64,000 nucleotides of DNA, from NCBI GenBank assembly GCA_004799545.1, contig SSMU01000014.1:124001-188000 (forward strand), in the 5' to 3' direction. Both the position numbers and the translations under genes were made by a program. The stretch is from Phenylobacterium sp. (GTDB lineage Bacteria > Pseudomonadota > Alphaproteobacteria > Caulobacterales > Caulobacteraceae). Under the pieces are notes generated by a model, which ran no database searches, was not told the origin of the DNA, and saw only the letters and a list, made by a program, of their open reading frames with translations. Below are positions 17,591 to 26,483 of this stretch, piece by piece (the stretch's first letter is position 1; each line of letters opens with the position of its first letter).

Positions 17591-18988
17591 ATGCGACCAC
17601 AAGCCCTGGCCTGCCTGGCGGCCGCACTCGCGACCGCGTCCTGCGCCGCGCCCGATCTGGGTCCGAAGCCCCAGATCGCAACCATCGCCGATCAACGGCT
17701 GTTCGCTGGACCGGTCGCCGACTGGCCGCAGGCGGACTGGTGGCGCGTCTATGCGGATCCGCAGCTTGACGGCCTGATCGCCGAAGGCCTGGCCGGCTCG
17801 CCGACCATCGCCGTCGCTGAGGCCCGCCTGCGCGGCGCCGAGGCGTTCGCCGCGCAGGCTCGCGCCGCGCAGGCGCCGACGCTGGACGCCGAGGGCTCAG
17901 TGGTCGAGTCGAAGCCCAGCTACCTCACCGGCCTGCCGGTGCCGCCGGCGCTGCGCGGCTGGAACGACAATGCGGCGGCGCACCTGGACTTCAACTGGGA
18001 GCTCGACTTCTGGCGACGAACCCGCGCCGCGGTGGCGGCGGCGACGTCCGAGGCGGCCGCGACCCGAGCCGACCTTGCCGCCGCCCGGCTGATGATCTCG
18101 ACGTCCATCGCCGCGGCCTACGCCAGTCTTGCGAGCCTGCAAGCCGATCGCGCGGCGCTGGCCTCGAGCCTCGAGGTTCGCGACCAGACCCTGGCGCTGG
18201 TCCGACGGCGCGTCGCAAGCGGCTACGATTCCAATGCCGAGCTGCGCCAGGCCGAGGCCGGCCCCCCCGAGGCTCGCGCCGACCTGCGGGCGGTCGACGA
18301 GCAGATCGCGCTCGCCCGCCTGCGCCTGGCGACCTTGATCGGCGAGCCTCCCGACCGGGCGGCGTCCATCGGGCCTCCGAGCCTCGCGCGCCTGCAGGGC
18401 CTCGGCCTGCCGCCGGCGATCCCGGCCTCGCTGATCGGGCGACGGCCGGACCTCACCGCGGCCCGCTGGCGCGCCGAGGCGGCCTCGGAGACCATCGACG
18501 AGGCCCGCGCCGACTTCTATCCGAACGTCAACCTGATCGGGCTGATCGGGGGTCAGTCGCTGGGCGTCGGCAATGTCTTCAGGACGGGCGCCGATTTCGG
18601 TGAGGCGGGGGCCGCCTTCGACCTGCCGATCTTCGACGGCGGGCGGCGCAGGGCGCGCTACCGGGGGGCGCGGGCCGACTACGACGCCGCGGTGGCGGCC
18701 TACGACGGGGCGCTGAACGCCGCGCTCGAGGAAGTCGCCGACGCCGTAACCTCGCAGCGCGCGCTCGACGGCCGGCTCGCGGACAGCCGCGCAGCGCTGA
18801 CCGCCAGCACGGAAGGCTGGCGCCTGGCGCAACGCCGATACGCCGCCGGCGCCGCCGACTACCAGTCTGTGCTGGTGGCGGAGGACAGGATGCTCACAAA
18901 CCGGCGCGTCGTCGCCGCGCTGGAAACGCGCCGCTTTGTGCTGGACGTGGCGCTCGTGAAGGCGCTCGGCGGCGGCTGGCGAAGCTAG
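17591..18988 (+). CDS. NodT-family outer-membrane efflux lipoprotein
   Basis: Encodes 465 residues; AAGGAG at 17579-17584 sets ATG 17591. The N-terminus is a lipoprotein signal ending in ATASC, so Cys18 should be lipidated. The mature start resembles CAAPDLGPKP and then DWWRVYADPQLDGLIAEGL, the standard NodT/OprM opening. Two TolC-type repeats follow, with the second carrying FYPNVNLIGLIGGQSLG and FDLPIFDGGRRRARY. It ends in ALGGGWRS. The protein would form the trimeric outer-membrane channel for the divergently encoded EmrA/EmrB-like pump. Fully family-length and intact. Confidence 0.92.
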   Translation: MRPQALACLAAALATASCAAPDLGPKPQIATIADQRLFAGPVADWPQADWWRVYADPQLDGLIAEGLAGSPTIAVAEARLRGAEAFAAQARAAQAPTLDAEGSVVESKPSYLTGLPVPPALRGWNDNAAAHLDFNWELDFWRRTRAAVAAATSEAAATRADLAAARLMISTSIAAAYASLASLQADRAALASSLEVRDQTLALVRRRVASGYDSNAELRQAEAGPPEARADLRAVDEQIALARLRLATLIGEPPDRAASIGPPSLARLQGLGLPPAIPASLIGRRPDLTAARWRAEAASETIDEARADFYPNVNLIGLIGGQSLGVGNVFRTGADFGEAGAAFDLPIFDGGRRRARYRGARADYDAAVAAYDGALNAALEEVADAVTSQRALDGRLADSRAALTASTEGWRLAQRRYAAGAADYQSVLVAEDRMLTNRRVVAALETRRFVLDVALVKALGGGWRS

Positions 18989-18997
18989 CGCCCCGGC

Positions 18998-19453
18998 TCA
19001 GAGCTTGCGCAGCATCCTTTCCCGTTCTTTGCGGCAGGCCTGGGTGAAGGCCGTCAACGGCGCCATGATCTCGTGCGGCCCGGCGCGCAGCACGGCCTGC
19101 AGGTCCCCGGGGGGCCGCTGGTAGGTCTCGATCAGATGGTCGATCACAGCCTCCGCGGCCTGCAGCACGTCGGCCGAGCCGGTCAGCCGGATCCGGCCCG
19201 CGAGGGCGGCGATCGGGATAAGCTTCCTCGGGTCGTCCAGCGGATGCTCGATCGCGTCCAGGATCAGGTTCGAGCCCAGCTCATTGAACTTCGCGTAGAG
19301 CTCCTCGCGCCGCTCCAGGTCTCTCAGCACGCGTTCGTCATGGCCCTGCCGCCGAACCGTGAAATAGGTCGTCGCGAAGGAGGCGAGGCCGCCCAGCAGG
19401 GTGCCCGTCACCGCGGCGGCGGCTGTGACGATCGCTGGCGCGATGCTGCTCAT
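18998..19453 (-). CDS. Membrane-anchored protein of unknown function
   Basis: Encodes 151 residues: one N-terminal hydrophobic segment (about residues 5-31, IVTAAAAVTGTLLGGLASFATTYF) followed by a charged helical region with RRQGHDERVLRDLERREELYAKFNE and a cytoplasmic tail. The arrangement suggests a single-pass anchor with a coiled-coil-like domain. I do not recognise a named family. It lies three bases after the 62-residue membrane protein gene upstream and nine bases from the convergent channel gene. The two small genes look like one operon. Confidence 0.72.
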   Translation of the reverse strand: MSSIAPAIVTAAAAVTGTLLGGLASFATTYFTVRRQGHDERVLRDLERREELYAKFNELGSNLILDAIEHPLDDPRKLIPIAALAGRIRLTGSADVLQAAEAVIDHLIETYQRPPGDLQAVLRAGPHEIMAPLTAFTQACRKERERMLRKL

Positions 19454-19456
19454 CCG

Positions 19457-19645
19457 TCACCGCCCGGGCGGACGCCCCGCAGCGCCGTGGGTCTCCGCGG
19501 CCACGAGGGAGTCGGACGGCGGCATGAACAGTCCGCGGTCCTGCGACGTGACCCAGTTGATCCACAGCACGAGCGTCAGCGCCGCCACGCAGAGGGTGAA
19601 GACCAGGAGCGCGCCGGTGTCCGGGGGTCGGTCTTCGGGGCTCAT
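19457..19645 (-). CDS. 62-residue single-pass membrane protein, unknown function
   Basis: ATG 19645 has AGGAGCGAGG directly upstream, which makes this short gene credible; the frame is open further upstream, but that part has no ribosome site and low-complexity composition. The protein has a polar N-terminus, one hydrophobic segment at about residues 12-32 (LLVFTLCVAALTLVLWINWV) and a short polar tail. It ends three bases before the next gene's start. No family recognised; a small partner of the 151-residue membrane protein is the obvious inference. Confidence 0.6.
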   Translation of the reverse strand: MSPEDRPPDTGALLVFTLCVAALTLVLWINWVTSQDRGLFMPPSDSLVAAETHGAAGRPPGR

Positions 19646-20030
19646 GCCTCGCTCCTGATCGGCGCAGCGAGTCCGGTCGGACCCGGGAAGGGGGCGGCGG
19701 CGCATCGGGGGAGAGGCAGGCCGCCCCCTTGGAAGGCTCCGGGGCTCGGAAGCCTCCTTGGCGGGACTGGGAGGATGTCCGGCCACGCAGGATCATCGGA
19801 CTCATCGGCCGCCGCGCCTTGCGTGGAACACCCGCCGATTGTTCAAAGCGGCCATCGCGGCGCGCGACCCGTGGGCGCGGGCCGTGTTGAGGCGACGGCG
19901 GTGCTGCTGACGCGCGCCTTGACTGGCGGTCCGAAGGGCGCTGCCGCATTTTTAGGCACTGGCCGAAGTCCGCAAGGCCTGGGCGGCGGATTTGGCAATC
20001 CGCTCAAAGTCGTGAACAGATAACGTCGAT
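19646..20030. other. Gene-free spacer before the ECF sigma gene
   Basis: This 385-base stretch separates the small membrane-protein operon from the sigma factor. I find no credible small gene, RNA gene or terminator. It is GC-rich with Gly/Pro-type composition in all frames. A GAAC...GTTC pair near 19828-19846 is an inverted, not a direct, repeat, so it is not an alphaproteobacterial SOS site. A promoter for the sigma gene should be here, but no convincing -35/-10 pair is visible. Confidence 0.5.
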
Positions 20031-20564
20031 ATGCCGGCGCTGAGGAAGCCACCTGTCGATCACGCGACGCTGACACAGGATGCTGGGTCCGTGCGGTCCT
20101 GGCTCGCCCGCTGGTTCGCGCGCCGGGTGCGCGACCAGGCCGAGGTCGAAGACATGGTGCAGGATGTGTTCGCCCGCATCGCAGCCCGCGACAGCACCGA
20201 GCCGGTCGAGCACCTGGGCGGCTATGTGCTGAAGACCGCCTGGTCGGTCATGGCGGACCGGGCGCGGCGACGCGCCTCGCACATGATGGCGCAGCACGTC
20301 CCCCTCAACGACGAGCTGCATGGCGATGAGGAAATCGATCCGGAGCGCGTCCTTATCGGGAAGGAGGATCTGCGTGCGGCGACCGCGGCTCTGTTGTCCC
20401 TGCCCGAGCGCACGCGCACGGTGTTCATCCTGCGCAGGCTTGAGGGCTGCAGGCAGAAGGAGATCGCCATGCGCCTCGGCATCTCGGTGAGCGCCGTGGA
20501 GAAGCATCTGGTGCGGGCGATCCAGCACCTCGCCGCGGAAATGGAGCGGCGCCGTGGTCCGTGA
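20031..20564 (+). CDS. ECF-family RNA polymerase sigma factor, FecI-like
   Basis: Encodes 177 residues. Sigma region 2 includes DQAEVEDMVQDVFARIA at about residues 37-55, and region 4 includes LPERTRTVFILRRLEG and the helix-turn-helix KEIAMRLGISVSAVEKH at about 128-163. There is no signal or membrane segment. The gene overlaps the FecR-like gene by 11 bases and is followed by a TonB receptor with a signalling domain, which is the classical FecI-FecR-FecA arrangement. In that arrangement ligand binding at the receptor releases the sigma factor through the anti-sigma protein. Its target promoter is probably that of the receptor itself. Confidence 0.92.
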   Translation: MPALRKPPVDHATLTQDAGSVRSWLARWFARRVRDQAEVEDMVQDVFARIAARDSTEPVEHLGGYVLKTAWSVMADRARRRASHMMAQHVPLNDELHGDEEIDPERVLIGKEDLRAATAALLSLPERTRTVFILRRLEGCRQKEIAMRLGISVSAVEKHLVRAIQHLAAEMERRRGP

Positions 20565-21561
20565 CGCGCTGACCGCCGAGAGACTGGGCGCGCTGCCCGC
20601 CAGCGAGGCGGCGGCCCTGTTCGTCGCCCGTCGCGCCGATGGGCTGACCGACAGCGAGCGGATCCTGTTCGAGACCTGGTTGGCGCGCGACGAGCATCGG
20701 CGCGCGCTTGAACGCGCGGAGCGCGCGTGGCGGTCGTTCGAGGCGGCGGAGGGCGACGAGATCCTCGATGCGATGCGCCGGCACGCCCTGGCCGGACGTC
20801 CGAAGGTTTGGGCGGATTGGCGGCGGATGGCGGCCATGGCGGCGAGCCTGGTGCTGGTGGTCGCCGGGGCGGGCTTCTACCTGGCTTCGGGTCCCGGTCA
20901 TCGCGCGCCGGTCTCCGCACCGGCGATTCAATACGCGTCGGCGCGCGGCGAGGTGAGGCAGATCCGGTTGCCGGACGGCGGCGGCATGACCCTGGACGCC
21001 GACAGCGCCGCCGTCGTCCGGTTCGCCGCCGATCGAAGGTCCGTCCAACTGACCCGCGGGCGCGCCTTCTTCGCCGTCGTGCACGATCCGTCGCGGCCGT
21101 TCGAAGTGGCCGCCCTCGGCCGTCGCGTGGTCGCCGTCGGCACGCGCTTCGACGTGAACCTCGCCGCCGGCGCGCTGACCGTCACCCTGGAGGAGGGTCG
21201 GCTGAAGGTCGCGTCCGCCGACAACGCCGCGGCGCCGGTCATCCTCGTTGCCGGCGAGCAACTGGTCGAACGGTCCGGCAAGCACACGGTCCGCGCCATC
21301 GGTGAGCGGACCGCCAACGCGATCGCCTGGCGCACCGGCCTCGTCAGCTTCGACGACCAGCCGCTGGCCGAGGCGGCGGCGGTGATGAACCGCTATTCCA
21401 GGGATCAGATCGTGATCGCCGATCCCGCCGTCGCGTCGATGCGGGTGTCGGGCCAGTTCCGCGCCGGCCAGGCGGACCGTTTCGCTCAGACCCTGGCCGA
21501 GCTCTATGGCCTGAAGCCGGTCCGCCGTGCGAACCAGATCAAGCTTGTTCGCGGGGGCTAG
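20554..21561 (+). CDS. FecR-family anti-sigma factor
   Basis: Encodes 335 residues from GTG 20554, overlapping the sigma gene. The N-terminal cytoplasmic DUF4880-type part (about residues 10-60, including SERILFETWLARDEHRRALERAE) would bind the sigma factor. One membrane segment is at about 92-110. The periplasmic FecR domain includes RGEVRQIRLPDGGGMTLDADS near 130-150 and VVAVGTRFDVN near 190. A C-terminal STN-like domain (DDQPLAEAAAVMNRYS...VSGQFRAGQADRF) receives the signal from the receptor's own STN domain. All parts of a functional regulator are present. Confidence 0.92.
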   Translation: MVRDALTAERLGALPASEAAALFVARRADGLTDSERILFETWLARDEHRRALERAERAWRSFEAAEGDEILDAMRRHALAGRPKVWADWRRMAAMAASLVLVVAGAGFYLASGPGHRAPVSAPAIQYASARGEVRQIRLPDGGGMTLDADSAAVVRFAADRRSVQLTRGRAFFAVVHDPSRPFEVAALGRRVVAVGTRFDVNLAAGALTVTLEEGRLKVASADNAAAPVILVAGEQLVERSGKHTVRAIGERTANAIAWRTGLVSFDDQPLAEAAAVMNRYSRDQIVIADPAVASMRVSGQFRAGQADRFAQTLAELYGLKPVRRANQIKLVRGG

Positions 21562-21671
21562 GCGTTTTCGTTTTCGCGCATCTTTTGGCCAAATATGAGC
21601 CGATTGTGACATTGTCCGCTCGTCGACCGTAAGCGTAGCGTCAAGTCGTTGCTCCGGATGGAGCTGGGGGT

Positions 21672-24600
21672 TTGCTCAAACGCGTCGCCTTAGTCCTGAT
21701 CTCGACTTCAGCGCTGACGATGACCTATCCGGCGCTCGCGCAGACTATTGCCACGCGCATAGACTCCAAGGCGCAACCGCTCGCCGACGCTTTGCAGGAC
21801 ATCGCCCGCCAAACCGGCGCCGACCTGCTGTTCGATCACAACGCGGTTCAAGGGCTGAGGGCGCAGCCGCTTCGCGGGACCCTGGCGCCCGAGGCGGCGA
21901 TCCAGAGCCTGCTACAGGGGACGAGCCTGACCGTCCGGCGCACGACGTCCGGCGCCCTGGTCGTCGAGCGGCGGGCTCCGGCGCCGCTGGAGCGGCAGGA
22001 CGTCACGGTGCCCGAGATCCTGGTCATCGGTCGGCGCAGCCAGGATGCCGACATCCGCCGGCTGGAGACCGACATCCAGCCCTATCATGTGGCGACCGGC
22101 GCGCAGATCGTGGACGCCGACCGCGACAACCTCGACCAGTACTTTCGAAGCCGGGTCCCGGCGGATACGGACGCCATCCCGCCCAGCCTGCAGCCGAACG
22201 GCGCGACCAACTCGCAGATCGATCTGCGCGGCTTGAGCCCCAGCGAGACCCTGGTTCTCGTCGATGGGCGGCGAATGCCGGCGCCGCCCGAACCGGTGTT
22301 CGGCTTCTTCCAGCCGGACATCAACGTCATCCCCCTGCATGCGATCGAGCGGGTCGAGACCCTGACCGGCACGGCCGGCGGCATCTACGGCTTCGGCGCC
22401 CTGGGGGGCGTGGTCAATGTCGTCCTCGCGCGCCCGGAGCATGGGCTGGAGTTGCACGCGACCGGCGGGATCAGCTCGCGGTGGGATGCGCGCCAGCTGA
22501 ATCTCGAAGGCGGGACGAGCTTCAGCCCCGACGAGGGCGCGACGGAGGTGACGCTCTACGCGAGCGCCTCGCGCTCGCAGCCGCTGTTCGCCGGCCAGCG
22601 CTCGTTTCTGAACCAGGACGCCCAGCTGAGCGGCGGCCTGTCGCCGCAGCTGCTGCAGACCCTGGTGCCCAACGGCAACTCGGTCTTCGCCGTCAATCTG
22701 GACGACAACAGGGTCAACCTCACCCTCAAGCCGCAATACGGCGGAACGACGCTCAGCGCCCCGTACAGCTTCCTGCCCGCGGGATCGTCTGGAGCTCCGG
22801 CGGAGGTGGCCGCCGCGCTCATCCGGAACGCCGGGCATTTCGACTCCAGCCTCTCCGATGGACAGGCGGCCACCGAAATCGGATCCAACCCCCGGACCGC
22901 CGCCCTGCTCGCCAATGTCCGACATCAGTTCGACGGCGGTCTGCAGGTTTATTTCGACGCGGTGAGGCTGTGGGACCAAGGATCGTTCATAAATCGCACG
23001 AACGTCGGCGTAGGGTTCCTGTTTCCGAATTCGCCCTTGGACCCGTTCACTCAGCCCATCCAGATATATTATCCGGTCCCGGGGACGAGTAAGAGCGAGA
23101 CAACGAGCTTCGACAGCGCTCGCTATACTGTGGGTGCGGTGGCGCCCCTGGCTTTCGATTGGCGAGGCACGGCTGAAATCGCGCTCGGTGGAGCCCGCTA
23201 CGCCCTTACCCAGACGAACCTGGCCCCCGCCCAGGCCTTCTTGGGACCGACAGCGGCTCCGTTCGGAAACTGGACCGCCTTCCAGACCGGGCTCGCCGTA
23301 GGTCAGACGAGCTCCGCCCAGTCGGAAGAGATCGAGAGTCATTTCAGCGATTTTTCGGTCCGGCTCGCAGGCCCGGTGTTCAAAGCCGCAGGCGGCCCGG
23401 CGACCCTCACGCTCTTGGCGGAACGACGGATCGAGGATGTCCCGGCCTACACCCAGCTGAGCCAGGCGGGTCAGAGCGTGTCATCGGTCTCGATCGCGTC
23501 GCGGGCAACCGCCACCACGTCGTTCTACGCCGAGCTGAGATCGCGCCTGTTCGACGAGGCCGCGCCCTCGCCGTTGCTGAGGGGGCTCGAGGTGCAGCTG
23601 GCCCTGCGAAACGACACCGAGACCGACGATTTCGCGCGCGACCCGCAAGCGCCGGATACGACCGGAAGGCTGCACCCCCGGTTCTCGGGCACGACCTACA
23701 CGGGCGGCGCCAAGGTCTCCCCGGCATCCTGGCTGACCCTGCGCGCCAGCTACAGCACAGGCAAGACGACGCCGCCGTCGGCCGATCTGATCCAGACCGT
23801 CAATCCGAGCGCGAACGACGGGGGAGCGAATGACCCCAAACGCGGCGGCAGCGTCGTCGCCGGCCCTCTGGTCGTTGAGAGCGGCGGGTCGCCCGATCTG
23901 CAGATGATACAGGCGAACACGACGGCGGTCGGTGTCATCGTCACCCCATTCGGCGAAGACGGCCCGCGCCTGACCGTCGACTATTCACGCATCCGCAAGA
24001 CCGGCGACGTGTTCATCCCGACGGCCCAGCTGGTCGTCGATCACGAGGCTTTCTGGCCCCAGCGCGTCACGCGCGGTCCCTTGACCGACGCCGACCGGGC
24101 CCGCGGCTACACCGCCGGCCCGATCATCATGCTCGACGCGAGCGCCGAGAACGGCGCCGGACTGAACGTCGATACGATCGATGCGCGCATCGAGTGGCGC
24201 ATGCAGCTGTTCGGCGGCCGGCTTCGGCTATACGCCGACGGGGCCTATGACCTGCGCAACGTCCAGACGGCGCCCTTCTCAGCCGAAGTGGACCGCGTCG
24301 ACTTTTTCGACAGTCCTCTCAAGCTGCGCGCCAATGCGGGCGTGGACTGGACCTTCGGGTCCATGACTGTCGGCGCGAACGTCCAGCACTTCGGGCGCTA
24401 TCGAGTCTTTCCGCCCACCGTGCTGGCGTTCCAAATCCCGTTGGCCAGCGCGCTGCAGGGCAACCCATGGATCCCGCCGCAGACCTATGTGGATGTCCAC
24501 GCCAACTGGCGCCATCGGACCATGTTCGCCGGGGCGCCCCGGGACGTCGAGATCGATTTCGGCATCGTCAACCTCTTCGACCAGGCGCCGCCGCGCGAAA

Positions 24601-24716
24601 GCAGCTTCAGCCTCGACGAGGTCCTGGGGCCCTCCAACGGCGCCAATGCCGCCTTCAGCCGCTACGGCGACCCGCGCCAGCGCCGCTTCGTCCTGACGCT
24701 GAGCACGGCCCTCTAG
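21672..24716 (+). CDS. TonB-dependent receptor with N-terminal STN signalling domain (TTG start)
   Basis: Encodes 1014 residues. The start is a TTG at 21672 after GGAGCTGGGG, and gives a clean signal peptide (residues 1-23, ending ALAQ). The STN domain is at about 28-98 and is the transducing part used with FecR. A TonB-box-like segment EILVIGRR is at 115-122, then the plug domain (about 135-250, with LRGLSPSETLVLVDGRRMP and the GGIYGFGALGGVVNV motif) and a 22-strand barrel. The final residues are LSTAL, without the aromatic C-terminus usual for barrel insertion. No substrate-specific enzymes are adjacent, so the ligand (siderophore, heme, sugar) is undetermined. Confidence 0.92.
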   Translation: MLKRVALVLISTSALTMTYPALAQTIATRIDSKAQPLADALQDIARQTGADLLFDHNAVQGLRAQPLRGTLAPEAAIQSLLQGTSLTVRRTTSGALVVERRAPAPLERQDVTVPEILVIGRRSQDADIRRLETDIQPYHVATGAQIVDADRDNLDQYFRSRVPADTDAIPPSLQPNGATNSQIDLRGLSPSETLVLVDGRRMPAPPEPVFGFFQPDINVIPLHAIERVETLTGTAGGIYGFGALGGVVNVVLARPEHGLELHATGGISSRWDARQLNLEGGTSFSPDEGATEVTLYASASRSQPLFAGQRSFLNQDAQLSGGLSPQLLQTLVPNGNSVFAVNLDDNRVNLTLKPQYGGTTLSAPYSFLPAGSSGAPAEVAAALIRNAGHFDSSLSDGQAATEIGSNPRTAALLANVRHQFDGGLQVYFDAVRLWDQGSFINRTNVGVGFLFPNSPLDPFTQPIQIYYPVPGTSKSETTSFDSARYTVGAVAPLAFDWRGTAEIALGGARYALTQTNLAPAQAFLGPTAAPFGNWTAFQTGLAVGQTSSAQSEEIESHFSDFSVRLAGPVFKAAGGPATLTLLAERRIEDVPAYTQLSQAGQSVSSVSIASRATATTSFYAELRSRLFDEAAPSPLLRGLEVQLALRNDTETDDFARDPQAPDTTGRLHPRFSGTTYTGGAKVSPASWLTLRASYSTGKTTPPSADLIQTVNPSANDGGANDPKRGGSVVAGPLVVESGGSPDLQMIQANTTAVGVIVTPFGEDGPRLTVDYSRIRKTGDVFIPTAQLVVDHEAFWPQRVTRGPLTDADRARGYTAGPIIMLDASAENGAGLNVDTIDARIEWRMQLFGGRLRLYADGAYDLRNVQTAPFSAEVDRVDFFDSPLKLRANAGVDWTFGSMTVGANVQHFGRYRVFPPTVLAFQIPLASALQGNPWIPPQTYVDVHANWRHRTMFAGAPRDVEIDFGIVNLFDQAPPRESSFSLDEVLGPSNGANAAFSRYGDPRQRRFVLTLSTAL

Positions 24717-24728
24717 CCGGCGCGGCCT

Positions 24729-24750
24729 CGGGCGAGAGCGAACTCGCCCG
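24729..24750 (+). terminator. Hairpin after the TonB receptor gene, possible terminator
   Basis: An exact 8-bp stem (CGGGCGAG at 24729-24736, CTCGCCCG at 24743-24750) with a six-base loop begins 13 bases after the receptor stop. There is no U-tract downstream, so it may be a weak terminator or an mRNA 3'-stabilising hairpin. Confidence 0.4.
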
Positions 24751-24870
24751 CAGGGTGAGGATTTCCGATTCCGCCGCGTCTTCTGAGTCAGTTGGGATGG
24801 AGCGGCGTCGATCCGGCTTCGCCGGCGCGCTCTTCGTGAGTGGTTAGGACGTTCCTTCGCGGAGATCCTG

Positions 24871-25800
24871 GTGGCGACGACCTCAAAGGAAAACCAGCGC
24901 GGCGCCTATGGGCGACGCTTGGGCGAGCGCTTCGGTGTCGACGACGCGCCGTGCATTGTAACCCGCACCCTCCAGCCGGCTGAGATCGCGCTCACCGAGG
25001 TGCGGGTCGATCGGCCGCTTGGCGGCCTGTCCGCCCCGATACCGTACGAGGACGCCTTTTCAATATCGCTGGTTCTGCGCGACCTTCCCGACAGCTCTTA
25101 TTGGCAGGACGGCCGCGAGGTCGGCCGGCACACGATTCACGCGGGCGAGTTCCGGCTCCACGACTTCCGGCGAAGCCCGATGGTGCGGGTCGACAAGCCC
25201 ATGCACTCGCTCTTCCTCTACTTGCCGCGGACGGCCCTCGACGCGCTCGCTGACGACGCCAATGTCCCGCGTATCGCCGACCTCCGCTACGAGCCGGGCG
25301 TCGGCGTGGCCGATGAGACGGTCAAGAACATCGGCCTGTCGCTGCTGCCCGCCATCGGCGCGCCCGATAAGGTGAGCCGGCTCTTCACGGACCATCTGAC
25401 CTTGGCCCTTGGGGCCCACGTCGCCCAGACCTACGGCGGGATGCAGGCCCATTCCAGGCCCATCCAGGGCGGGCTCGCGCCGTGGCAGGAAAAGCGCTCC
25501 AAGGACATGCTCGCCGGCGACTTCACCGGCGCGACGCCGCTCGCCGACATAGCGAAGGCCTGCGGGCTTTCCGTCAGCCACTTCTCGCGCGCCTTTCGAA
25601 GGTCGACCGGACTCGCGCCCCACGCCTGGCTGCAGCATGTCCGCGTCGAGGCGGCGAAGGAGATGCTCCGGGGGCGCGAGGCGTCGCTCTCGATGATCGC
25701 GCTGGCCTGCGGCTTCGCCGACCAGAGCCACTTCACCCGGGTCTTCACCCGCCGGGTGGGGCTCAGCCCGGGCGCCTGGCGAAAATATCTCTCAGAGTGA
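24871..25800 (+). CDS. AraC/XylS-family transcriptional regulator
   Basis: A 309-residue activator. The N-terminal half (about residues 30-170) is a ligand-binding/dimerisation region without clear family name, containing SISLVLRDLP and HSLFLYLPRTALD. The C-terminal double helix-turn-helix (about 200-305) includes PLADIAKACGLSVSHFSRAFRR and the second helix SMIALACGFADQSHFTRVF, with the ending GLSPGAWRK typical of AraC. Start is GTG 24871, preceded by GGAGATCCTG. It is convergent with the isochorismatase-fold gene (38 bases apart) and not divergent from any gene, so its target is not obvious; possible targets are the TonB locus or neighbours. Confidence 0.9.
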   Translation: MATTSKENQRGAYGRRLGERFGVDDAPCIVTRTLQPAEIALTEVRVDRPLGGLSAPIPYEDAFSISLVLRDLPDSSYWQDGREVGRHTIHAGEFRLHDFRRSPMVRVDKPMHSLFLYLPRTALDALADDANVPRIADLRYEPGVGVADETVKNIGLSLLPAIGAPDKVSRLFTDHLTLALGAHVAQTYGGMQAHSRPIQGGLAPWQEKRSKDMLAGDFTGATPLADIAKACGLSVSHFSRAFRRSTGLAPHAWLQHVRVEAAKEMLRGREASLSMIALACGFADQSHFTRVFTRRVGLSPGAWRKYLSE

Positions 25801-25837
25801 AACCGACGCCGTCACCCGTCGGCGCGCCGATGCTGTC

Positions 25838-26452
25838 CTACGCGGCGCCCGGCGTCGGACCCTTGATCTCGAACAGCAGCTCGAGGAACTCGTCGATGGT
25901 CGCCGTCCGGCCCGTGTCGCGCTGGAGTTCGCAGATCAGCTGGACGCAGCTGGTCTGGTTCGCGCCGGCCTCCGACATCCGGCTGAGCGCCGCCGCATGG
26001 GCTAGTTCGGACGTGCCGCCGACGGCGTCGATCACCGGATAGGCCTCGTACCCGTCCTGGATCGCCGACAGCACCGCGAAGCTGAGGCTCACCTCGGTCC
26101 AGACCCCCGCAAAGACCAGCTTGCGCCGCCCCGCGGCGGTCACGGTTTCGAGGAAGCAATCATCCTCCCAGGGGTTGAGGCTGGTGCGCTCGATCTCCGT
26201 GACCTCCGGCAGAACCTCGGTGATCCGGCCAAGCGTGGGGGCGGCGCCCCCGCCGGTGGCGTTCAGTCTCGAGATGATGGCTGGCAACCCGAAGAGCTTG
26301 GCCGCGCGGCTCAGCATCGTGAGGTTGTCGACCAGCTTTTCGGGATCGATCGTCACGACCGAGCCGACCTGCGTCGGCTGTGCGTCGATGATCAGGAGCG
26401 CGGCGTTTTCAGGCGTGAGAAGGCGGTCGGTGAGCGGATCTGGATAAGACAA
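25838..26452 (-). CDS. Isochorismatase-fold hydrolase of the YcaC type, Ser in place of catalytic Cys
   Basis: A 204-residue cysteine-hydrolase-fold protein. The likely start is TTG 26452, six bases after GGAGG; the ATG at 26465 is in another frame. The core fold is evident: LLIIDAQ with Asp23, IERTSLNPWED with the basic residue Arg89, and AGVWTEVSLSFAVLSA. In YcaC and related enzymes the latter segment reads TEVC with the nucleophilic Cys; here the codon at residue 122 is AGC (Ser). The rest of the family pattern, VIDAVGGTSELAHAAALSRM and ICELQRD, is preserved. The enzyme may be inactive, may use Ser, or may have another role. It sits 31 bases from the kinase gene on the same strand. Confidence 0.85.
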   Translation of the reverse strand: MSYPDPLTDRLLTPENAALLIIDAQPTQVGSVVTIDPEKLVDNLTMLSRAAKLFGLPAIISRLNATGGGAAPTLGRITEVLPEVTEIERTSLNPWEDDCFLETVTAAGRRKLVFAGVWTEVSLSFAVLSAIQDGYEAYPVIDAVGGTSELAHAAALSRMSEAGANQTSCVQLICELQRDTGRTATIDEFLELLFEIKGPTPGAA

Positions 26453-26483
26453 TCGGACCTCCCATGGCGCGGCGGCGCTCCGA

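Noticed and set aside
19828..19846. GAAC...GTTC pair as an SOS operator
   Set aside because: The half-sites are inverted and separated by 11 bases, whereas the alphaproteobacterial LexA box is a direct repeat with seven.
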